Below, one piece after another: positions 56,626-64,000 of a stretch of DNA of 64,000 nucleotides (positions are counted from its first letter, which is position 1; every line of letters starts with the position of its first letter). Position numbers and translations under genes: made by a program. The notes beneath the pieces are model-generated. The model was given only the letters and a program-made list of their open reading frames with translations, was not told the origin of the DNA and did not search any database. Source of the DNA: Phaseolus vulgaris (Eukaryota; Streptophyta; Magnoliopsida; Fabales; Fabaceae); the NCBI RefSeq assembly GCF_000499845.2, contig NW_027174149.1, forward strand, positions 1 through 64,000, written 5' to 3'.

Positions 56626-57863
56626 TGTTCCGTCCGGTTGACCGGGACGTCTTCGTGTGCGATCTCAACCGTCAGCTAGGGACTCCTTCCCACTGGTTAC
56701 CTGTGGATTCCTGCAAAAAAGAGGACAAAGAGGCGCCCTAGCGGCCGTTTGCACTCCGACGCTCAAGTCAGCCAGCAAGAAACACCAAAACTGTTCACCT
56801 ACGTCTCTGAGCACCGCGTATGGCACTCTGAAGGTGGTAAGAAATAACTGTATACTGTGTATCTGTGTTCTCTCTTTCAGGCAAAAATATCTCCCAGTCC
56901 CTTGTTCGTCACTGACGAGACACGAGCAAGCAACTATAGAGCTCTGGTAAATTTGCAGAAAGTTCGAACCCCGTTTCCAACATTCCCCGCGCTATTTAAA
57001 CCTCCCAAGCATTTAAAGCGCCTTAAAGCGCTTTTAATCACAAACGTAACGCACTCATTAAAGCGTTTAATTAGAAAACGTAGCGCATTTAAGACGTTGA
57101 AACGCTTGGGAGCCATCATAGTGCCTGAACGCTCGAAACGGAAACTGTATTGAATGACTTTAATTACCTGGCACCTGACCAAGGGGTGTTTTCATTCTGA
57201 TCTGGCTGTTGTACACGTGAAGGGCCTCACGACGCCATGACCCCATCTGGGGGCGCTTCTGCCCACCTGGGGACGTTTCTACGTGTGAGTCCTCCTGCTG
57301 GGAGTGCTACTGCGCTAGGGGTGACTTTTTGGGTTCCAACTCATGCGCCCAATCATCTAGTCACTCACTCTGAGAGCGTATCTGCCTTCCTCTCGCACCC
57401 TGCACCCGGTTACCCTGGGCGTGACCTTCCTCTTGGGTCGTATTTGTCCCGAAGGCGTCTCTGGGGCGGCAGGGGTACTTCACGAGTCAGGCTACCCTAC
57501 CCTGATGCTATCACTATGGCCTTGAAGCCACCTTTTCATTCTCTTTATCACTTTCCCGAGCTATCGGGACTTGAGGCCTTCCCACGGTGTCGCTCCCTCC
57601 ATGGTCTTTCCTACCCATGGGTATCGGGGAACCACACTGATTGCCTTGTTTTTACACTGTTTGATCTGGCGACGCCCTAGTTGGGCGACGCCTTCACCTG
57701 GGCGACGCCTTCACCTAGGCGACGCCTTGCCTTGGCGACGCTTCCTCTTGGCGATGCTGGCACTTGGCGACTCTCCACCTAGGCGACGCCTTGCGTTGAC
57801 TTTGACTCTTCAACCGTTGACTTTGACCTTGATTTAGTCAACGCCCGGATACGGGACGGTACA
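56626..57863 (-). repeat. 3' LTR of element VI (family 1)
   Basis: TGTTCCGTCCGG to GGGACGGTACA, 1238 bp, alignable with 3940, 12370 and 24904. GGCGACGCC repeats at 57668-57790. The TATA-like site of the family is damaged here. Polypurine tract (CAAGCCCCCCAGT) at 57864-57876. Confidence 0.94.
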
Positions 57864-57914
57864 CAAGCCCCCCAGTCTTAAGCCGAAGACTTGTCTTCAG
57901 CGCAAAGACTAAAG

Positions 57915-58240
57915 CCTCGCCCACGCCGTCCACGTGCCCTCCTGATGACGCGTCATTCTCTGCTGACTCAGCAATTTTTCGAATTACTGACGTGACACTT
58001 TCTGAACCACAGAGGTATTCTTAATGGCTGATTGGACATCCCTGAAATGGGAAAAATAATGTCTTTTGAAGTTGCGCTTAATTACGTGCCACGTGGCGCA
58101 TCGTGCGGTCGTCTTTAAGAACCTCTTGCGCTCCCTTTGAGCGCTTAATCTTGCAACACGTGGCATCATCACACGGTTATCATTTGTTGCCACTCGCGCT
58201 TCTCGTAACGTTTAAGTTACCAAACCCCGCGCTTGCCACT
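57915..58240 (+). promoter_or_regulatory. Candidate aORF1 promoter of element VI
   Basis: GTCCACGTGCCC, TGATGACGCGTCA, TGACGTGACAC, GCCACGTGGCGC and ACACGTGGCATC: ACGT cores in the same order as in element II although the sequence between them has changed. The inferred leader intron 58354-58574 (CAAAG/GTACG ... TCTTCAG) follows. Confidence 0.5.
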
Positions 58241-58585
58241 ACTGTTACATCCACTTTCTCTGCCCTTTCTCACTGTTCATCTGCTCTAAATCCCTTCTCT
58301 TGCGACCCCTGTTCGTTCGTGCTTCCGCTCTCCACGCCCTTCAGCCCCCAAAGGTACGGTTTTTTCCCTCCTTGATGATTCTCTTTACTGTATGAACTGC
58401 CTGGGACTGTCCATATTACCGCATTTCTCTGGATATTGTTTGTATGCTTCTTTGTTCCTCTCGTTTCCCTTCGTTCTCGTGTGGGTAGGGTGCTCATAGG
58501 GTCCTTCCATTTTTTCCCTTTTCTTCTCCCAAACCCCTTTTCTCTGAACCCTTTCTTTTTCTTTTGATCTTCAGCTTTGGCATTG

Positions 58586-60714
58586 ATGGCGAAAACTAAG
58601 ACCGTCGCGCCTCCCCCGCTCCCTAAGTCTTATTATAAGGGCGAATACGACTGGGCTCCCGACGAACTTCTGGACGAGTGTTCCCTCCTGAACTCTGTTG
58701 AGGACGTGGAGGCTCACAGGGGGGACCATGCGCTTTATAATTTCAACGCCTTTCACAAAAATCACGACTCTCAAGTCCTGGTAAGCCGGGTGCGACCTGG
58801 GATGTCCGTTTGTGCGGACTCACGGGATACTGGGGATGCCCCTTCTTCTTCCTCTATCAAATGGTGCTCAAAAGGGTGGGCCTGCGTCTGCCCCTCACTT
58901 CTTTCGAAAAAGAGCTACTTACAGAGATAAACACTGCTCCCGCCCAGCTCCACCCCAACAGTTGGGCTTTTGTGAGGGGGTTCCAAATTCTCTGCGGCTA
59001 TCTAGGTGTTCCCTCTTCTGTGGACGTTTTTCTTCACTTCTTCGAGGTAAAGAAACAAGGGAAGAGCCTATGGATGAGCTTTTCTGGCATCGCCGGGCGC
59101 ATCATTCTTACGCTCTTCCAAAATTCGTTCAAAGGATGGAAGGGGAAATTCTTCAAGGTACGTGCGACCAAGCGCGATCCTACCATCCTAGAGGGCTTTC
59201 CCCTATACTGGACGGATAAGCCCATAACCATGAAGCCCCTGGCTTTGGATGAGCTTGCCCCCTCTGACCGGGATGTGTGCAAAGCCTTGGCGGGACTGGG
59301 GATAGTCTTCGATACCGCCAAACTCATTGCGAACGAATTCAATGCCCATGGGCTTTCTACCTACTTCGGTATCTGCCCTTGATTGTTTATGGGTTATCTG
59401 CGTGTGTTTGGCCATAGAATTTTCCCTCTGCTTCATCTGAACCAACCTTTACCCTACTATTTTTCGCTGTTGCAGGTTCAGTGATGACTTCCTCGAGACG
59501 GCTGGCTCTTGCCCAATTTTTGAAGAAGGCGAAATCTACCAAGGAAGGTGGGGACGTCGTAGCCTCCGACGTGCCCACCGTTGCTTCCCTGCCGATCTCT
59601 CCACCATCTGCCTCTCCTTCTCCCATTGCTGCGGTTCCGCTAGCCATGGCGTCAACCCCTGCCTCAGCGCGTCCTAACAAAGGAAAAAGGGTGTTGATAG
59701 TGGATTCCGACAGTGAAGGCTCGGGTTCTGCTCTGGTTCCTCATAAGAGGAGGGCTACGGGTCTCATTGCCTCACCCGCCGCGCCCCCCGGCGATGGAAA
59801 CTCTCTCAGGGACGATCCTCCCAGTGCCACCTCACCGCCGCCTCCGCCAGCCCACGAGGAGCGAGAGGAAAGGATTGACTTGGTTCCCCCACCTTCACCG
59901 TTGCCGCATCGTGACGTAGCTGAAGCGTCGGGCTCTGCCCCTCCTGTATCAGTCCCTGGCTCGACTTCGCGCAAACCCCGGAATCCTCGCTCCATTCATA
60001 GGGAGTTGACGCAGGGCTTCACCGAAGGGATGACGCCAACTGATCCTCAAAAAGGGGGAGGTATGCCTTACTATATGGGGGCCTTCCTGGCGGTGGCAAT
60101 CAAGTGGCGCACTCAGGCTCGAAATGCTATCAAAGGGAGGGAGGTTCTTCGCAAGCTGAGGCAAGAGGTGGTGGCGTTGAACGAGGAGAAGCAGAACTGG
60201 GGACTCAAGGAGGAAGCTTCCCAATCTCTGCTAAGACTGGCCCATGAGGGCAGGGAGGGAGCTGAGGCGTACGCGCGAGAACTGGAACAGGCACATGCCG
60301 CTCACCTCCTATCAAATCCAAAACATTGGCCTCCAGGAGGCGGCTCTCACATCCGAGGTGCAGTGGAAAAAACTTGATGAGTTGGATGCTGCTTGGGGGT
60401 AGAAGCTGGGTGAAAAAGAAGACGCCTTGACTGCTAAGGTTGAAGCTTTGAGCCTTCTACAAGCCGAGGCTAATAAGCTCCGGGTGGAGAAGGAATTTCT
60501 GGAGAAGCAATTGACATCCAAGGATTCCTGGATTGCCGAACTAGAGGGGGAGGTCCAAGAACTGACTGGGGAGATGGCGGGGGCGTTTGAGGAGGGTTTC
60601 CAAGAGGCTCTGGCCCAGGCGTCCTGCGAGAACGCGGGCATCAATATTTTGAACTGCGACCCCACTCACCATGTCGTCGACGGGAAGGTCGTGCCCATGG
60701 ACTTGGAAGACTGA
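58586..60714 (+). pseudogene. Element VI antisense ORF aORF1, frameshifted
   Basis: ATG 58586 (MAKTKTVAPP), 12 bp behind the leader intron. Exon 1 to 59368 holds YDWAPDELLDE, then a one-base shift near 58830, then LKRVGLRLPL, FEKELLTEI, APAQLHPNSWAFVRGF, FFEVKK, GWKGKFF and EGFPLYW. Inferred intron 59369-59475 (107 bp, phase 1) gives F-G-SVMT. Exon 2 carries KGKRVLIVDSDSEG, Pro/Ser stretches, basic HKRRATG, a coiled coil and VDGKVVPMDLED at the end. A second shift near 60320 and a TAG near 60400 break it. Close relative of II aORF1. Confidence 0.85.
59369..59475 (+). other. Inferred coding intron of element VI aORF1
   Basis: TACTTCG/GTATCT donor and TGTTGCAG/GTTCAG acceptor, phase 1, same place as in II and IV. 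Confidence 0.7.
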
Positions 60715-61120
60715 ACAGCTGTCTCTCACCCGCCACCTTCAGCTTCACGCTTAACTACTTTATACTTTACCTTCGTTTTTTATTTTATCTGTTAAAACTT
60801 GTAATTCTTTGAACTATCCGTACTCTTGTTACTGATTTGTGGCGTTCGTATGATTGCCTTTATGTCTTTGCCATATACGATTATTTTATCTGTGTTCTTC
60901 CTATTTCTTTCACTTCGTTAGATGGCCTTGTATGCCCGGGAGAGGTCACACGCCAATCCTCACGCCCATGGAGAGGCTCACTTAGTGACGCCGTATCGTC
61001 CACGGGATGTTTCTGATACCGGAAGGTCCTTTCCTTGATCCTTAACGCCCGGCGCCCACGCCTAAGGAGAGGCCTGCTACAGCAGCACCGTATCGTCCCC
61101 GAGTGTCTAAAACGCCGAGT
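60715..61120. other. Noncoding stretch behind aORF1 of element VI
   Basis: AT-rich, then the block shared with element II (60980-61110). No gene seen. Confidence 0.5.
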
Positions 61121-61420
61121 GCTCTGGGGGGGGGGTCTGTTCCCTCCATGGTCTTTCCTTCCCATAGGTATCGGGGAACGCCCTGCCAGCAATTCGCTGG
61201 CGTTTGGCGGTCTCATCTCCCTCCACAGTCTTTCCTACCTGTGGGCATCGGGAAGGCGACGCCAGTGACTAACTTTGCCTTCTTTGATTTCGTCTCCCTC
61301 CACAGTCTTTCCTACCTGTGGGTATCGGGGAGGCGACGCCAGTGACTAACTTGGCCTTCTCTGATTTCATCTGCCTCCACAGTCTTTCCTACCTGTGGGT
61401 ATCGGGGAGGCGACCCTGCT
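61121..61420. repeat. ~77-bp minisatellite in element VI
   Basis: GTCTTTCCTxCC cores near 61148, 61229, 61303 and 61381 with GTGGGTATCGGGGAGGCGACGCC-type tails; preceded by a G run near 61126. Homologous to 16956-17310. Confidence 0.8.
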
Positions 61421-61559
61421 GATATTTTGGTTGGCGACGCCTGCGACGTCTCTCGCTGGCTTCGCCCTTTGCGTCCTTCCAGGCGACGCCTCGGGCGTTA
61501 CCTTTACTTCGACGTTGACTTTGATCCCTGCCTTGGTCGACGCTTGGTGACAGTGAAGA

Positions 61560-61870
61560 GCTCAAGGTTTTGTCCGTGCCCTCCGCGTGGCAACTCCTGT
61601 ATGGCTGATGGGACGTTCCGTCATTCGACTTGATCCACGTGGCGCTGCTTGTATGGTTGATGGGGCATTCAGTCATTCCATTAAGTTCTGACTCCTGCTG
61701 TGCCCCTGACTCACTTTCGACGGCGCATCGTACCACTGGATATTCTGTTGATACGACGTTTTCTGATTTTAACCAGTGGTGCCAGGGTAATCCTTCCATC
61801 TTCTGCCACGTGGACCAATCGTGCGGTGCATCCACTCGCGTCGTTTGGCGCTCTAACCGCTTTATTTAAC
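61560..61870 (+). promoter_or_regulatory. Candidate aORF2 promoter of element VI
   Basis: ATCCACGTGGCGC near 61632, GCCACGTGGACCAATCG near 61805 (G-box beside a CCAAT box), TATA-like TTTATTTAA near 61861-61869, about 180 bp before ATG 62043. Kept in element II. Confidence 0.55.
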
Positions 61871-62042
61871 TCTTCAAACTCTGGAACTATCCTCATCATT
61901 TTCTCACTCTTCATAACCTACTTGCGTTCTTTCTTCTTGCACCCTTCCTTCTTGCACCCTTTCTTCTCTGACGAAGGGTTGTTCCAGCCTTCGCTCCCTC
62001 GCTCAACTCTTGCATTTCTGGCAGTCCTGATCTTGTTAAAGA

Positions 62043-63007
62043 ATGTCTTCTCACGCTGCTTCCTCCAGGGTCCGTCCCAAGGACTTGTACCCTTGGGCTT
62101 CGAGTGAACTTCTTGACGAGTGTTCATGCTTACTCTCTACCAGGGCCATAAGGGAGCACAAAGGGGATTCGTGTTCCTATGACCACCGGGCCTTCGTGAG
62201 GAGGCATGACGACGACATCGCTGTGCTCCCTTGCACTCTGGGGGAGCCAGTATGTGGAGACGAACGGGCCAACGAAGGGGTCCCTTTCTTTTACTTTTAC
62301 CAGGTGGTGTTCAAGACCATCGGAGTCCGCTTACCCTTCTCCTGGTTCGAGAAGGAACTGCTGACGGAGATCAACGTTGCTCCGGCCCAGTTATACCCCA
62401 ACAGCTGGGCCTTTGTCAAAGCCTTCGACATTCTCTTCGGGTTTCTGGGTTGTGCACCCTCGGTTGACCTCTTTCTTCACTTCTTTGAGGTGAAGAGGCA
62501 GAGACACAACCTCTGGGTAACTCTCAGCAATGTACCCGGGAGAGTTCTCTTCACACCCTTCCAAAGCTCGTTCACCAGGTGGAAAGGCCGGTTCTTCAAG
62601 ATCTGCCGTACTGATCTTGTTCCCGACGCTCTGGATGGGTGTCCGCTGTACTGGGTGAGAGAGGAGAAGGTCCTCAAAGGCAAACCCCTCAAGAAGCTGG
62701 CTCCAAGTGATCAAATAGCTTGCCGGATTCTTGCTGAGGCGGGAGGTTTTGACTCTGCCACGGTGATCAGCCTGGAGTTCAACGCTGGGACTCTAGAGAA
62801 GTACATATGTAAGAACCAATGCCTTAGAAAACTCGGCCTTCGTTACTTTCTGACCGTGCCTGTCTTTCTTCATGGTGTCTCTAACACGTCTTTTCCCCTG
62901 GTGCAGGTTCAAAAATAAACCAAGAAAAGAGGGCACGACTTACTCGAGCTCTGCGGGCTGGAAAAGGGGCTTCGCCTTCCTCCAGTGATGACTCTGATGA
63001 GCGCTGA
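62043..63007 (+). CDS. Element VI second antisense ORF (aORF2), intact
   Basis: ATG 62043 (MSSHAASSRVRPKDLYPW). Exon 1 62043-62808, inferred phase-1 intron 62809-62906 (CATAT/GTAAGA ... TGGTGCAG/GTTCAA), exon 2 to TGA 63005-63007: 867 nt, 288 residues. Unspliced, the frame still runs to 62918 (291 residues), so both forms are possible. The Transposase_28-like domain fills residues about 15-225 (FEKELLTEI, APAQLYPNSWAFVKAF, FFEVKRQRHNLWV). The tail is short and ends SSSDDSDER. No lesion is seen, unlike II aORF2. Function unknown. Confidence 0.83.
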
Positions 63008-63189
63008 GGAATGGCTTGTTCGAATTTTTGCATGATTTGTAGCGTTTGCTCCGTTTGTACTACTCCCATTGTATTGAACATTGCTTGTAACAACAACTTT
63101 TCAATATCATACTTGATTTTTTGCAACGCCACTTTACTTTGCATATGCTTCATGTACTGCGCGCTTTCCTTTCGTCCTGTTCTTCCAAC

Positions 63190-63320
63190 GGTGCATGCCT
63201 TCACTTGGGCGATGCCTGCTCAAGGGCGACGCCCCTATCTAGGTGACGCCTTCTTTCTGGGCGACGCCATGACCTAGGCGACACCTTCTTTCTTGGCGAC
63301 GCCAGGGCCTAGGCGGCGCA
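63190..63320. repeat. GGCGACGCC short repeat cluster in element VI
   Basis: Same cluster as 19105-19230 with base changes; about seven cores. Confidence 0.75.
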
Positions 63321-63390
63321 TCACATTACTTCAAACAAGGAAAGATACAGGCTGAAAACCAAGGCACTTCTTTTTCTCAAACTGGTTTTT

Positions 63391-63446
63391 CCTTTTATTA
63401 GGGTGACCTCATTAAAAAACCCCCGAGAGGGAAAAAGAGCGTCCCC
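63391..63446 (-). other. Conserved post-pol block of element VI
   Basis: Nearly identical to 19301-19356; the stem has one changed base (CCCTCTCGGGG on the element strand). Confidence 0.75.
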
Positions 63447-63479
63447 TTCAACTAAATTGTTACATACTGCTTACATAAG

Positions 63480-64000
63480 TCAACTGAAATAAAATTTTAA
63501 GTTGGCTACATTCCAACTGCGCGGGATAGGACCTCCATCTAAAGTCTCCAGGTTGTACGAACCGTTGCCCTTAGCCTCAGTAACTCTGAAGGGTCCGGTC
63601 CATTTGGGAGACAGCTTGTTTTCCAACTCGTATGGGTGAGCTTTCCTCATCACTAGATCGCCAACCTGAAACTGTCGCGGCTTTACCTTAGCGCTATATT
63701 GCCGCTCTACTCTTCTCTTCATCGCTTCCGCTTTTATTCTAGCTTCTTCCCTGGCCTCGTCTAGCAGATCCAGGCTTACCCGCCTCTCTTCATTGGACTC
63801 CTCCACCACAAAATTTTGAAAACGTGGTGAGCTTTCATGTATTTCTACTGGAATCATCGCGTCCGACCCGTACACCAAACTGAAGGGCGTCTCCATAGTA
63901 GAAGATTGGGCGTGGTGTGATACGCCCATACGATCCTTGGTACCTCTTCCGCCCACGCCCCTTTGGCTTTCTCTAACCTCCTTTTTAACCCCCTTAGCAG
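63480..64000 (-). pseudogene. Element VI pol C-terminus (integrase end)
   Basis: Encodes SSTMETPFSLVYGSDAM, EIHESSPRFQNFV, FQVGDLVMRKAHPYELENK, KWTGPFRVTE and NVANLKFYFS, the integrase C-terminal region, very close to element II. One G is missing near 63908, so the frame does not continue into the integrase core on the right. Runs off the window. Confidence 0.88.

Larger units (their letters stand above)
56626..64000 (-). mobile_element. Tat element VI, 3' part, cut by window edge
   Basis: Family-1 LTR (56626-57863), polypurine tract, aORF1, minisatellite, aORF2, short GC repeats, conserved block and the end of pol; the rest lies off the right edge. The order is the same as in element II. 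The five bases before the LTR are AAACC (56621-56625); the same five should follow its other LTR. It is inserted in the RT of element D. Confidence 0.93.

Overview
The window is a stretch of flowering-plant nuclear DNA built almost entirely of nested LTR retrotransposons. I see no host gene, rRNA or tRNA. The species cannot be read from it; the AACCGGTT-rich Copia LTRs resemble those I associate with legumes of the bean/cowpea group, but that is a weak guess. Most of the DNA belongs to Ty3/gypsy elements of the Tat group: gag-pol is one long reading frame (gag, protease, RT, two RNase H modules, integrase), and between pol and the 3' LTR lies an extra gene on the opposite strand (antisense ORF, aORF) with a domain like Pfam Transposase_28 ('putative gypsy type transposon').

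Layout. (1) 1-5167: 5' two thirds of a minus-strand Tat element (A), running off the left edge. (2) 5168-5761: remnant of a Copia LTR. (3) 5762-10400 and 52323-53199: an old, decayed plus-strand Tat element (C), split inside its aORF by (4) a Copia-type element at 10401-52322 with two 1093-bp LTRs and the target duplication GAGGT. This Copia element has lost protease, integrase and RT. Its inside is mostly a tandem array of about 17 units of ~498 bp derived from its own gag-protease spacer. Three later Tat elements sit inside it, all minus-strand: II (12370-26107, duplication GGTTT), III (30836-35429, duplication CGGTT, a large deletion derivative) and IV (38722-51062, duplication TTCCT, LTRs about 0.9% apart). 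(5) 53200-53866: a truncated LTR joined in the wrong orientation to (6) 53868-56625, a plus-strand gag-pol remnant (D). (7) 56626-64000: a minus-strand Tat element (VI) inserted into D and running off the right edge.

Three Tat LTR families are present: A, II, VI; III and the 53200 fragment; and IV. II keeps one 1804-codon gag-pol frame broken by two TAG codons. IV keeps 1813 codons broken by one TAG. The most interesting material is the aORF. Five aORF1 copies share a 5' leader intron and the four with enough sequence share a phase-1 coding intron. The IV copy is intact (818 residues after the inferred splicing), and II and VI carry a second, different aORF with its own promoter-like region. 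A hairpin plus T-run block lies just behind pol in every element where that region is visible. The Copia spacer array shows satellite-like higher-order organisation.
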